Shown here one piece after another: positions 25,685 to 34,071 of a stretch of 64,000 nt of DNA. The stretch is from assembly GCA_016712525.1 (NCBI GenBank), contig JADJQX010000001.1:1426001-1490000 (forward strand). The letters run 5' to 3'. The translations under genes and the position numbers were made by a program. How positions within the stretch are numbered: position 1 is the stretch's first letter; each line of letters opens with the position of its first letter. The notes under the pieces were generated by a model. It was not told where the DNA came from. It saw only the letters and a program-made list of their open reading frames with translations, and searched no databases. Source of the stretch: Myxococcales bacterium (lineage in GTDB: Bacteria > Myxococcota_A > Polyangia > Polyangiales > Polyangiaceae).

Positions 25685-26968
25685 GTGACCTCGCGCCTCC
25701 CGAGCCTGCCCGTGCTCGACTCGGGCCCCGGGAGGCGCAGGCATCTGCCGCTCGCGCCCTCTGCTACGGACAGCGATCTCGCGGCCCGCCCTCGGTACGT
25801 CGTGTGGGAGCTCACGCTCAAATGCGACCTCAAGTGCATCCACTGCGGCTCACGCGCCGGCAAGGCGCGCCGGGACGAGCTCTCGACGGATGAGGCGCTG
25901 CGTGTCGTCGACGAGCTCGCCGAGCTTGGCACGCGCGAGGTGACCCTCATCGGCGGTGAAGCCTACTTGCACGAGGGCTGGCTCGATGTCATCGCCGCGC
26001 TCGCCAAAAAAGGCATCGAGGTCGGGCTCCTCACCGGCGGCCGTGGCATGTCGCGCGAGCGCGCGAAGCTCGCCAAAGAAGCGGGCGCCACAACCGTGAG
26101 CGTCTCGGTCGACGCCCTCGAGGCGACCCACGACGTGCTGCGCGGGCGCAAAGGCAGCTACCGCGCCGCGCTCGAGGCCATCTCGAACGCGCGTGACGCG
26201 GGGCTGCGTGTGTCGGCCAATACCCAAATCGCGCGGCCGGCGCTGCGTGAGATCGAGCCCATGTTCGAGGGGCTGCTCGACCTCGGTGTCGTGGCCTGGC
26301 AAGTGTCGATGACCGTGCCCATGGGGCGCGCTGCCGACCACCCGGAGCTCTTGCTCGAGCCGTACCAGGTGCTCGAGGTGCTCCCCATGCTCGCGCGCCT
26401 CGCGAAGCGCGCCGAGGCCCGCGGCGCCCGCATTTTCCCCGGGAACGACATCGGCTACTTCGGCCCCCACGAGACGGTCCTCCGCCCCGAGGGCCCGCGC
26501 CTCTCGTGCCAAGCGGGTGTGCTCGGCATGGGCCTCGAGGCCGACGGCGCGGTGAAGGGCTGCCCGTCGCTCCCCTCGCGCGACTACGTGGGAGGCAACG
26601 TGCGCGACGCCTCCCTCCGCGACGTGTGGGAGCGCGCCGAGCCGCTCCGCATGAACCGCGGGAGGTCGCCGGCCCTCTGGGGCTTCTGCGCGACCTGCTA
26701 CTACGCCGAGGCCTGTCTCGGTGGTTGCTCGTGGACGGCGCACGTGCTCTTCGGCAAAAGGGGCAATAACCCGTATTGCCATCATCGCGCCATCGAGCTC
26801 CTTCAAAAAGGCATTCGCGAGCGCATCGAGCAGGTCGCGAGCGCGCCGGGCGAGCCCTTCGACTACGGCGCGTTCCGCTGCGTCGAGGAGCCGTGGCCCG
26901 AGGCCGAGCGAGCCCGCGCCGAGCGCATCGTCGCGACGGGCGAGGGGTTCTTGGGCGGAGGCGAGTGA
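25685..26968 (+). CDS. SPASM-domain radical SAM enzyme
   Basis: 427 residues, GTG start. The radical SAM cluster motif is C47-x3-C51-x2-C54 (LKCDLKCIHCG), followed by TLIGGEAYLHE (SAM binding). The C-terminal SPASM region has Cys in LSCQAGVLGMG, GCPSLPSRDY, CATCYYAEACLGGCSWTA and NPYCHH, enough for auxiliary Fe-S clusters. Such enzymes modify peptides. The gene is 7 bp downstream of a small zinc-ribbon protein gene, the obvious candidate partner. The exact subfamily is not clear to me. Confidence 0.88.
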   Translation: MTSRLPSLPVLDSGPGRRRHLPLAPSATDSDLAARPRYVVWELTLKCDLKCIHCGSRAGKARRDELSTDEALRVVDELAELGTREVTLIGGEAYLHEGWLDVIAALAKKGIEVGLLTGGRGMSRERAKLAKEAGATTVSVSVDALEATHDVLRGRKGSYRAALEAISNARDAGLRVSANTQIARPALREIEPMFEGLLDLGVVAWQVSMTVPMGRAADHPELLLEPYQVLEVLPMLARLAKRAEARGARIFPGNDIGYFGPHETVLRPEGPRLSCQAGVLGMGLEADGAVKGCPSLPSRDYVGGNVRDASLRDVWERAEPLRMNRGRSPALWGFCATCYYAEACLGGCSWTAHVLFGKRGNNPYCHHRAIELLQKGIRERIEQVASAPGEPFDYGAFRCVEEPWPEAERARAERIVATGEGFLGGGE

Positions 26969-27026
26969 GGCCCTCGCGGGCGCCGTCGAACCGTGACCGA
27001 TCGCGGACTGCGCCGCGCCGCGCCTG

Positions 27027-27467
27027 TCACGAAGGTTTCAGCGCCGACAGATCGATGTGGACCCGGTAGTCGGCGCACGCGCCGTCGGCGAACGTCACGC
27101 GATTGACGTACGGCACGGAAATGGAGGTGCCGTCGGGCATGCGGTAGACGGCGTTGGCCCTCCAGAGGAGCGCCTCGTCCAGGTCGTAGACCTCGAGGAG
27201 CTCGTGCTCGAGCGCGAGGAAAGGGCTCTGGGCGAAGAACCCGCCGAGCATGCCCTCGACCCCGGCGCGCGTCGTCACGGGGGGCATGGCGCCGATCTGA
27301 AAGATGGCGTCTTCGGCGAAGTGGGACGCGATGCGCGCGGCATCCTTCGTGCCGTCGCCCTGGAAGAGGTCGGTCAGGACGGCGCGGCGTTCGGGGCGAA
27401 TCGCCTCGAGCTTCGCGAGGTTCGAGGCCGAGAACGAGATGTGGAGCGAGGCTTCGGTTCGAGTCAT
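27027..27467 (-). CDS. SnoaL-like (NTF2-fold) protein
   Basis: About 146 residues. LTDLFQGDGTKDAARIASHF, AEDAIFQIGAMPPVTTRAGV and YRMPDGTSISVPYVNRVTF give the cone-shaped NTF2/SnoaL pattern of small hydrolases, isomerases and unknowns. AGAGGTGACACG upstream is purine-rich. Divergent from a LysR gene with 94 bp between starts, so likely its regulated partner. Confidence 0.75.
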   Translation of the reverse strand: MTRTEASLHISFSASNLAKLEAIRPERRAVLTDLFQGDGTKDAARIASHFAEDAIFQIGAMPPVTTRAGVEGMLGGFFAQSPFLALEHELLEVYDLDEALLWRANAVYRMPDGTSISVPYVNRVTFADGACADYRVHIDLSALKPS

Positions 27468-27518
27468 GACGATCTCCGTGGAAAGAGGAGGTGACACGAA
27501 GAACCGTAGCCTCTCGAA

Positions 27519-27559
27519 ACATTCACACCACTCACGTCGATGAACTCAATACATTCACA
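27519..27559. promoter_or_regulatory. Repeated ACATTCACA in the LysR/SnoaL intergenic region
   Basis: The 9-mer ACATTCACA occurs at 27519-27527 and 27551-27559, 32 bp apart. The second ends two bases before the LysR start codon and includes a TACATT -10-like box at 27550. No Shine-Dalgarno precedes the LysR ATG, so a leaderless, autoregulated transcript is plausible. Confidence 0.4.
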
Positions 27560-27561
27560 TC

Positions 27562-28503
27562 ATGAAGGATGATGCGACGCTCGCTGCGGTCGACCTGAAC
27601 ATGCTCCGCGCGCTCGACGTCCTCCTCGACACCGCGAGCGTGGCCGCTTCGGCCGAACGCCTCGGCGTCACCCCTGCTGCCGCGAGCAACGCGCTCCGGC
27701 GACTTCGCGACCACTTCGGCGATCCGCTACTCGTGCGGATCGGTGCGCGCCTCCAGCGCACCGCGGTCGGAGAGCGTCTGAGGGGCCCCGCCGCCGACGG
27801 CATGCGCGCGGTCGCGAGGGCGCTCGTCGTCGGGCCGAGCTTCGATCCGGCGCGTGCGGCGGGTGAGGTGAGCGTGTCGACCTCGGACCACGTCGACGCC
27901 GTATGGCTCGAGCCGCTCCGTCGACGTTTCGAAGAAGAGGCCCCTAGGGTGGAGGTGCTCCTCGTCCCTTACACGAACGAGGCCCCTCGCCGCGCGCTCG
28001 AAGGGGGTATCGACCTCGTCGTCGCCCCTCGCACGCGCTTCACCGAGACGCTCCGGGTGTCGCACCTGGCCGACGAGCCCTTCGCTCTCGCCATGCGGCG
28101 CTCGCACCCGCGCGCCCGCCATCGCCTCGACGCCGAGCTCTTCTCGGAGCTCTCGCACCTCGTGGTGAGCCCTACGGGCGATTCGGCCGCCACCGCGGTC
28201 GATCGGTCCCTCGCCGCGCTCGGCCTCCGGCGGAGGATCGTTCGGCGCGTCACGAGCTTCTCGAGCGGGCTGCTCGCCGTGGCGACGTCCGACCTCGTAG
28301 TCGTCGTGCCGCGTAGCTTCGCGTCCCTGCATGCCTCACGGCTCGGCCTCCGGCTTCGGGAGGTCCCGTTTCATGTGCCTCCTGCTCGCCTCGACCTCGC
28401 CTGGAGCCCGCGGGTCCACGACGAGCCGCTCCACACCTTCGTGCGTCAGCGCCTCCTGGAGCTCGCCCGCGCGCGACCTCGCGAACGCGGCTCGGCCCCG
28501 TGA
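27562..28503 (+). CDS. LysR-family transcriptional regulator
   Basis: 313 residues. The winged HTH is LNMLRALDVLLDTASVAASA with RLGVTPAAASNALRRLRDHF and GDPLLVRIG; the substrate-binding domain follows (GGIDLVVAPRTRFTETLRVS and RSHPRARHRLD). LysR proteins usually regulate the divergently transcribed neighbour, here the SnoaL-like gene. ATG 27562 fits the family N-terminus although no ribosome binding site is visible. Confidence 0.9.
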   Translation: MKDDATLAAVDLNMLRALDVLLDTASVAASAERLGVTPAAASNALRRLRDHFGDPLLVRIGARLQRTAVGERLRGPAADGMRAVARALVVGPSFDPARAAGEVSVSTSDHVDAVWLEPLRRRFEEEAPRVEVLLVPYTNEAPRRALEGGIDLVVAPRTRFTETLRVSHLADEPFALAMRRSHPRARHRLDAELFSELSHLVVSPTGDSAATAVDRSLAALGLRRRIVRRVTSFSSGLLAVATSDLVVVVPRSFASLHASRLGLRLREVPFHVPPARLDLAWSPRVHDEPLHTFVRQRLLELARARPRERGSAP

Positions 28504-28578
28504 GCCCCCGAGGTGCGGCTCGGCGCATTCGCCCCGACCGCCCCATAATTTCTGCCCGGAGCCTCCACTCACGAGAAA

Positions 28579-29166
28579 ATGGCCCATTTTTGCCCTTTCT
28601 TGGTGCGTCGTGGTCTCTTCGTCCTCTCGGTCGTCGTGGTCGGGTGTGGCAGCGATCCAGGTGCTTCATCGGAGCCCGGCGCCGCTCCGAGGCCCGGTCC
28701 CGGGGCTCTGGTGACAGCCGCGATCCCGAACGGGACGTGCGCGCTCACCTTGGTCGACGGCGCGACGAGGACGCGCTGGGAGGGGACGGCGAGGCCTTCC
28801 ATGAACGGCTCCGGCAACCTCCGGATCGTGTGTCTCGCGAGGTCGGGCGACGACCGCATGGAGATCGCTTTCGGCAACGGGACCTTCGACGGACCTCGCA
28901 CCTACATATCGGACGAAGTCTCGAGCGACGGCAGCGTGACCTACGAGACGTCGGATCGAGGGAGCTACTCGAGCCGTACGAAGGGTGCAGGATGCACGCT
29001 TGTCCTCTCCGAGGCGAAGCTCGACGGGTGGGGTACGTCCGTCCCCGTCGGAGAGCGCATCGCAGGAACCTTCACGTGCAAAGCGATCGTCGCGCAGAAG
29101 TCGAGCGCGACCCCGCGGTCGTACATGGTCGAGGATGGTGAGGTCGCGGGGCTCGTGGAGCGCTGA
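28579..29166 (+). CDS. Lipoprotein, unknown function
   Basis: 195 residues. RRGLFVLSVVVVGC is the lipoprotein signal; the mature part has a Pro/Gly linker and a beta-rich domain with four Cys (NGTCALTLVDGATRTRWEGT and GSYSSRTKGAGCTLVLSEAK). No family recognised. It converges on the nucleotidyltransferase gene with one base between stops, and the palindrome CGCTGA-G-TCAGCG sits at that junction. Confidence 0.65.
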   Translation: MAHFCPFLVRRGLFVLSVVVVGCGSDPGASSEPGAAPRPGPGALVTAAIPNGTCALTLVDGATRTRWEGTARPSMNGSGNLRIVCLARSGDDRMEIAFGNGTFDGPRTYISDEVSSDGSVTYETSDRGSYSSRTKGAGCTLVLSEAKLDGWGTSVPVGERIAGTFTCKAIVAQKSSATPRSYMVEDGEVAGLVER

Positions 29167-29167
29167 G

Positions 29168-30025
29168 TCAGCGCGGCGGCGCCACCCTCTGGGTGCTCGT
29201 CAGCGCGCGTGCCTCGTCCTCGCTGCGAAAGCGTGCCTCGTGCGACGCGAGCTCTGCGCGGAGACCGAGGCGCTCGAGCAAGCCCACGACACGCGCACGC
29301 GCGCGGAAGAAGTCCGCGGTCGGCCCGAGCGACGCCGTGGCCTTTTTCCACGTCTTTCGTCGGCCGGGGCTCTCGCCCCACGCGGGCCGGTAGAGCAGCT
29401 CGCCCAGGTCGGAGAGGGGAGTCTCTCGGCTCGAGAACGCGACGTCGAGCGAGGCTCGTGTCACACCTTCATCGATCGGCGCGTCGAGGAGCACGTCCAG
29501 ATCGTGGAGATCCTTCGGCCGCCAGCGCCCGCGTCCCCACTCGACGAGGCCGTGGAGCTTCCACGCGATCATCGTCTCGCGGCACACGGCGCGAAGCGGA
29601 CCCACGCCGTGGAACACGATCGTGTCGAGCGGCGCCACGATCGGATCACCCCACCCGAAGTCGACTTGGAGCTCGTCGCGCACGCCCGCGATGTCGGCCT
29701 CGACGTAGGCGCGTATCCCGGGAAACCGGGTCTCCTCCCAGATGGGCACGGCGCGCACCGTTCCGAACGCGACCGCGTCGTGTCCTAGAGGGGACCTACG
29801 GAGCACCGCCTCGACGCTCGCGACGACGTCGTCGGGATTCCACGCCGGGGAGGTCACGACGTAGTCGAGGTCGACCGGATCGCGCCCGCGCGGGTTGTGG
29901 GCTCGCGTGACGACGCTGCCGCGCAGCGCCCACGTCTCGGGGAAAGGTCCACGCGCGAGGAACGCGAGCAAGAGCGCGGTGGCGGGCGGGACCTTGCGCG
30001 CCGGGGGGAACGTGCGCTCGGTCAC
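29168..30025 (-). CDS. AbiEii-type nucleotidyltransferase
   Basis: About 285 residues, GTG start. TWALRGSVVTRAHNP followed by GRDPVDLDYVV gives the G-S ... D-L-D active site of the AbiEii/AbiGii (DUF1814) nucleotidyltransferase fold. Further family features are ADIAGVRDELQVDFGWGDPI and CRETMIAWKLHGLVEWGRGR with KDLHDLDVLL. Relatives add nucleotides to tRNA or act as type IV toxins; no AbiEi-like antitoxin is adjacent. It is the last gene of a four-gene minus-strand set and overlaps the Ham1-fusion stop by 4 bp (GTGA). Confidence 0.8.
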   Translation of the reverse strand: MTERTFPPARKVPPATALLLAFLARGPFPETWALRGSVVTRAHNPRGRDPVDLDYVVTSPAWNPDDVVASVEAVLRRSPLGHDAVAFGTVRAVPIWEETRFPGIRAYVEADIAGVRDELQVDFGWGDPIVAPLDTIVFHGVGPLRAVCRETMIAWKLHGLVEWGRGRWRPKDLHDLDVLLDAPIDEGVTRASLDVAFSSRETPLSDLGELLYRPAWGESPGRRKTWKKATASLGPTADFFRARARVVGLLERLGLRAELASHEARFRSEDEARALTSTQRVAPPR

Positions 30026-31203
30026 GTGGCCATCCAGCCCGCGTCGACGGCGAGATCGGAGTCGACGACGGTGTACTCGCGGAGGCGGTTCTTGAGCGGG
30101 AAACCGAGGCCCTCGAGCGCATCGAGCAGCGCCTCGAAGCGCGCCTCCGCCTCGTCCCGCCCCACGTGGTACGAGCGGAGCGTGACGAAGCGCTCTTCGG
30201 AGCCGTCGCTCCGCACGACGTTCGCGTTCCGCGAGAGGTGGGCATCGTGCCGCGCGGCCACGGAGGCGACCCCGTCGAGGGACGCTCCTTTCGGAAGCAC
30301 GACCTTCACGTGGTGCTCGAAGTAGTTCTGCGGTGGGAGCCTCATGGCCTCTTCGCGCGTCCGTGGCACGTCGGCGTTCCGGCCATGGGCCTCGATCTTC
30401 ACGCGAGTGACCCGGAGCCCTGCACGAACGAGGGCCCGCGCGAGGTCGTTCACCTCGTCCTGGACCTCGCGCAGGGTGCCGCGGTGGTAGCTCGCGGTCA
30501 TGGGCTGCACGGAGGCCACCCCGTGTGGAAGCACGATGCGCACGCATTTCACGCCGAGCGCGTCGCACGAAGCGGCGAAGACGCGCATCTCCTCGGCCGA
30601 GCCAGGCGCGACGGTGACGTGCGCCTCGAAGGAACCACCGAACGCCCGCCCGAGCACGTGATCGGCGAGGTCGAGATAGGGCCTCTCCCGCATGTTCACG
30701 AGAAACTTCGAGCTCGCGAGCTCCGCGAGCGTGCGCGTGTAGCCCTCGGGGACGAAGATGCGATCCCACCCGTAGCCGTGGTCGCCCCGTGGAGCCTCGG
30801 CGATCGTGCCGGAGATCTCGCCCTCGAACGTCATGACGTCGCGTGGGCGTGGTCCGGTCGCGAGCGCGACGACGACCCGCGTGTCGGCGGCGAGCCCACC
30901 GTACCGCGCGGTGAGCTCCGGCTCGCCCAAGGTCTCGAGGAGGCGCTTCGCGGCGCCTCCACGGATCCCATCACGCAGCCCGTGCTCCGCCGTCGCCACC
31001 GCGAGCTCGGTGTTCTCGACGAACACGGGGACACCGAGCGCCTCGTAGGCCGCGGCGGCGCGCGCGCGGGCCGTGTCCTCGAGCGAGAGGCCGCGTGGGG
31101 AGGGGAGCCCCTCGCGGGACCAGTGCACGTCGATGCTCGAGAGGAGCCGCCTCGCCTCCTCGTGCTTCCAGCCGTTGGGGGTGACGAACGTGAGCGATTT
31201 CAT
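30022..31203 (-). CDS. Ham1/ITPase-like NTP pyrophosphatase fused to a C-terminal domain of unknown function
   Basis: About 393 residues. The first ~190 follow the Ham1 (non-canonical purine NTP pyrophosphatase) pattern: FVTPNGWKHEEARRLL, MTFEGEISGTIAEAPRGDHG, YGWDRIFVPEGYTRTLAELA. However, the usual DDSG segment reads VFVENTELAV, so catalysis may be changed. Residues ~195-393 form an unassigned domain with FEAHVTVAPG, QPMTASYHRG, YFEHHVKVVLP and FVTLRSYHVGRDEAEARFEA, which might be a duplicated ferredoxin-like or 2H-like fold (weak). It begins 4 bp after the RNA ligase stop and overlaps the nucleotidyltransferase start. Second last in a putative RNA-repair operon. Confidence 0.75.
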   Translation of the reverse strand: MKSLTFVTPNGWKHEEARRLLSSIDVHWSREGLPSPRGLSLEDTARARAAAAYEALGVPVFVENTELAVATAEHGLRDGIRGGAAKRLLETLGEPELTARYGGLAADTRVVVALATGPRPRDVMTFEGEISGTIAEAPRGDHGYGWDRIFVPEGYTRTLAELASSKFLVNMRERPYLDLADHVLGRAFGGSFEAHVTVAPGSAEEMRVFAASCDALGVKCVRIVLPHGVASVQPMTASYHRGTLREVQDEVNDLARALVRAGLRVTRVKIEAHGRNADVPRTREEAMRLPPQNYFEHHVKVVLPKGASLDGVASVAARHDAHLSRNANVVRSDGSEERFVTLRSYHVGRDEAEARFEALLDALEGLGFPLKNRLREYTVVDSDLAVDAGWMAT

Positions 31204-31207
31204 GTGT

Positions 31208-31984
31208 TTATGGGCGAAGTGGGCGTGCGAGTGCCGCGAAGAACGAGGCCGTCCCGCTCGCCCCGTCGGGGTCTTCGGAGAGCGCCGCCTGGAGCCAGGC
31301 AGAGCTCCCCGGCCACGTGCAGAATACATGGTCCTGCCCCGTGTGGTCGGCGAGCAGCGCGCCGTCGAGCTTCCCGGTGCGCACGACCTTGGCCACGCTC
31401 CGGCACACATCGCCCTCCTCTTCGCGGTAGACGAGGCCCTCGGCGACGTCCGCGCCGTGATGGCCGCGTGGCCCGAGCCTCCGGTCGGCCTCGGCGATCG
31501 CGAGGGCACCTCCGGCGTGCACGAGGTGAGGTACGACGAGGCCCACCTCTCCGCACCGGCGCGCGAGCACGGGGCGCGAGCACCGCCCTTCGCCGCGGAG
31601 GATGTCGAACGGGACGAACGGCTCGTGAGGTAGCTCGTAACGCGTCCCGTGGGCGACGGCGAGCCACTCGCCTGCGACGCGCTCGCCCTCCGCGAGCAGC
31701 TCGGCGAACCGCCGTTCGTTCTCGCGGACCCAACGGGCGAAGAGCCTTCGCCCGAGGTTCCGTGAGCCTACGGCGAGGCGTCCCTCGCGACCGTACGCGA
31801 CGATCGTACGGCCCTCACGGACGACGACGACGGAGCTCCCGTCGAGCTTCTCTTCCACGGTCACGACGACACCGCGCCGTGCGACGTCCGTGTACGCGCG
31901 GGCGCGGCCCTCCGAGACGTGGGTGTCCGAGGGGCCGGTGCGGGAGCCCGGGAGGTGCGGGATCTTGGGGAAGAGGGCTGCCAT
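31208..31984 (-). CDS. RNA ligase family protein (T4 Rnl2-like)
   Basis: 258 residues. All five nucleotidyltransferase motifs can be seen: motif I EEKLDGSS with the AMP-accepting K46, a motif-Ia-like GREGRLAVGSRNL, motif III FVPFDIL, motif IV EGLVYREEE, and motif V VAKVVR. This predicts ATP-dependent sealing of 3'-OH/5'-P RNA ends. The small size is typical of stand-alone ligase cores. It lies between the DUF99 gene (13 bp upstream) and the Ham1 fusion (4 bp downstream), all on the minus strand. Confidence 0.85.
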   Translation of the reverse strand: MAALFPKIPHLPGSRTGPSDTHVSEGRARAYTDVARRGVVVTVEEKLDGSSVVVVREGRTIVAYGREGRLAVGSRNLGRRLFARWVRENERRFAELLAEGERVAGEWLAVAHGTRYELPHEPFVPFDILRGEGRCSRPVLARRCGEVGLVVPHLVHAGGALAIAEADRRLGPRGHHGADVAEGLVYREEEGDVCRSVAKVVRTGKLDGALLADHTGQDHVFCTWPGSSAWLQAALSEDPDGASGTASFFAALARPLRP

Positions 31985-31997
31985 GTCGTCGCTCCGA

Positions 31998-32564
31998 TCA
32001 GGCGCGCCCTCGGCTCTTGCCGGTGGTCACGCCCCCCGCGACGAGGTGGGCGAGGCGGAGAGGCTCGGGGAGGCTCCCGTGGAGCGTCGTCGCGCGGAGC
32101 ATGGCGCGCGTCTCTTCGAGCCCGATGCCCACGCGCTGCACGTATACCCCGGCCACCGCGTCCATCGGGCCTGCCGCCTGGATGAGCGCCCACTTTCGGT
32201 CGGCGCCCGGTGTGCACGAGAAGAGCGCGTGCCGGATACGCGACCAGCGCGGCTCGCGGCGCGTGATGGCCACGACGGGCACGCCGAGGCCCTCGTGGAG
32301 CGCGTGCACGTCGACGACGTTGAAGCCGGCGACCGCGATGCCTTGGAGGAGCACGGCGCGCACGTGCTCGCGGAACTGGCTCGTCCGCACGAGCTCGATC
32401 ATCACCGACGTGGAGTTCCGCCCGTCCCGCCGCACCTTGCCCGAGAGGACCCCGTCGAGCCGCGTGCGCGAGCACACGATGCCGACGAGGCGCACGTCGC
32501 CGCGGTGATCGTGGTCGAAGGGGGCGTCGTCGAACCCGACGACGTTCGTGATGGCCTTGGTCAC
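31998..32564 (-). CDS. DUF99 family protein (endonuclease V-like fold)
   Basis: About 188 residues, GTG start. VVGFDDAPFDH, VRLVGIVCSRTRLDGVLSG, VAGFNVVDVHALHEGLGVPV and VAITRREPRWSRIRHAL are the DUF99 blocks. DUF99 is mainly archaeal and is related to the RNase H-like endonuclease V fold; its reaction is not established. It is the first gene of the four-gene minus-strand set and is preceded by thiD on the same strand, 61 bp away. Confidence 0.8.
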   Translation of the reverse strand: MTKAITNVVGFDDAPFDHDHRGDVRLVGIVCSRTRLDGVLSGKVRRDGRNSTSVMIELVRTSQFREHVRAVLLQGIAVAGFNVVDVHALHEGLGVPVVAITRREPRWSRIRHALFSCTPGADRKWALIQAAGPMDAVAGVYVQRVGIGLEETRAMLRATTLHGSLPEPLRLAHLVAGGVTTGKSRGRA

Positions 32565-32625
32565 GCCCGAAGAGTAGCAGCCCGCGCGCCTTCGCCCGCC
32601 AGCTTGGGCCTCGTGCCTCGCGCGA

Positions 32626-33447
32626 TCAGCCTCGGTCTCGGAGCACCCACCCGTGGTCGAGGGGTCCGTGCCCGTGCCCCAGGCCTTTGGCGTTCCGGAT
32701 GGCGCCGCGCACGTACTCTCCCGCGTCGCGAACGGCGTCCTCGAGAGCGCTGCCCTGCGCGACCAAGGCGGCGACGGCAGAAGCCAGCGTGCAGCCCGTG
32801 CCATGTGTCGACGTGGTCTCGATGCGCTCGCGAAGAAAGAGACGCTCCCCTTCGGGCGTGGCCAAGAGGTCGGAGAACGTCGCGCCGTCGAGGTGCGCGC
32901 CCTTCACGAGGACCGCCTTGGCGCCCATGCGGAGGAGCTTCTCTGCGGCGCGGCGCTGCCCGTCGAGCGAGTCGACAGGGGTCTCGGCGAGGCGCGCGGC
33001 CTCGGGGGCGTTCGGCGTCACGAGCGCCGCCCCGGGCACGAGCCTCGCGCGCACGGCCGAGATCGCCTCGTCCGCGAGGAGCGGGTGCCCACCTTTGGCG
33101 ATCATCACGGGGTCGACGATGCGCGGCGCGTCCCCGGCGTGGGCGTCGAGGGCGTCGGCGATGGCCTGAACCACCTCGGCCGAGCCGAGCATGCCGGTCT
33201 TCACGGCGTCGACGCCGAGGTCCTCCGCGACCACGCGGATCTGGTCGACGACGACGCCCGTGGGCACCCCGTGCACGCCGAAGACGCCGCGCGTGTTTTG
33301 CACGGTGATCGCGGTGACCGCGGTCATGGCGAACCCGCCGAGGCAAGTGATGGCCTTGATGTCGGCTTGGATGCCCGCTCCGCCGCCCGAGTCCGACCCG
33401 GCGACCACGAGCACGCGCCCTTTGCGCGTCGCGCTTCGTTCCGTCAT
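32626..33447 (-). CDS. thiD: Hydroxymethylpyrimidine/phosphomethylpyrimidine kinase
   Basis: About 273 residues, full length for ThiD. VLVVAGSDSGGGAGIQADIK is the substrate and phosphate loop, AVTAITVQNTRGVFGVH the second block, VDPVMIAKGGHPLL the metal/ATP region and TTSTHGTGCTLASAVAALVA the anion-hole GTGC motif. It phosphorylates HMP and HMP-P for thiamin synthesis. No other thi gene is nearby. Start ATG 33447 (MTERSATRKGR). Confidence 0.93.
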   Translation of the reverse strand: MTERSATRKGRVLVVAGSDSGGGAGIQADIKAITCLGGFAMTAVTAITVQNTRGVFGVHGVPTGVVVDQIRVVAEDLGVDAVKTGMLGSAEVVQAIADALDAHAGDAPRIVDPVMIAKGGHPLLADEAISAVRARLVPGAALVTPNAPEAARLAETPVDSLDGQRRAAEKLLRMGAKAVLVKGAHLDGATFSDLLATPEGERLFLRERIETTSTHGTGCTLASAVAALVAQGSALEDAVRDAGEYVRGAIRNAKGLGHGHGPLDHGWVLRDRG

Positions 33448-33510
33448 GGCGCCTCTCCTTACCAGGCTCCGGGCCCTTGCGCGTGTGCGTCGTCGGTGCA
33501 CGATGAGCCC

Positions 33511-34041
33511 ATGCGTCGGGCCCTAGTCGTCTCGTTCGGTCTCGTCATGACGACTTTCGCCGCGTGTGGCGGTGCCACGACATCGGGCGACCCTCTGGAT
33601 GCAGCGCTCGGGGGCGATGGCACCCAAGGCCGTGACGGGGCGCCAGGGATCGACGCGAGCGCCGACGCGCAACCCGTCGTCGAGGCCGGAACCTGCGCGC
33701 TCCCCAAGGTGGTGGGCCCGTGCGAGGCCCTCGTGCCGCGCTTCTGGTTCGACGCGACAACCGGAAAATGCGAAGCGTTCACCTACGGCGGCTGTGGAGG
33801 AAATGCGAACAACTTCGGTACGTTGGCCCAATGTGTGGGGACGTGCGCACCCTCCGCGACGAACGCCTGCGACGTCGCGCGTTGCGCTCCGGGAGAGGCA
33901 TGTGTGTTCGTGAACGCGGCTCCGGTCTGCGCGGCCGACTGCGACGACGCGGGCGCATGCCCTCTCGCGACCCAAGCCTGCACGTGTGGATCGAGCTGCG
34001 CCTCGTGCCGCGACTGCAAGAAGGTATGCGCCGCGAAGTAG
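33511..34041 (+). CDS. Lipoprotein with a Kunitz (BPTI) domain
   Basis: 176 residues. Lipobox MTTFAAC, a Gly/Asp/Ala linker, then a complete Kunitz domain: Cys spacing 8-15-7-12-3 with FTYGGCGGNANNFGT between. The residue after the second Cys, the P1 position, is Glu instead of Lys/Arg, so it is not a classical trypsin inhibitor. A second Cys-rich module follows (about twelve Cys; GEACVFVNAAPVCAADC, CTCGSSCASCRDC). Probably a surface-exposed protease inhibitor or structural domain. Confidence 0.85.
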   Translation: MRRALVVSFGLVMTTFAACGGATTSGDPLDAALGGDGTQGRDGAPGIDASADAQPVVEAGTCALPKVVGPCEALVPRFWFDATTGKCEAFTYGGCGGNANNFGTLAQCVGTCAPSATNACDVARCAPGEACVFVNAAPVCAADCDDAGACPLATQACTCGSSCASCRDCKKVCAAK

Positions 34042-34071
34042 GTGGGCTGGCGCGCGGAGGCCGGTGGTATC

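Noticed and set aside
29168..30025. Classical AbiE toxin-antitoxin pair
   Set aside because: The nucleotidyltransferase is present but no AbiEi-like antitoxin; its partners are a ligase and a Ham1 fusion.
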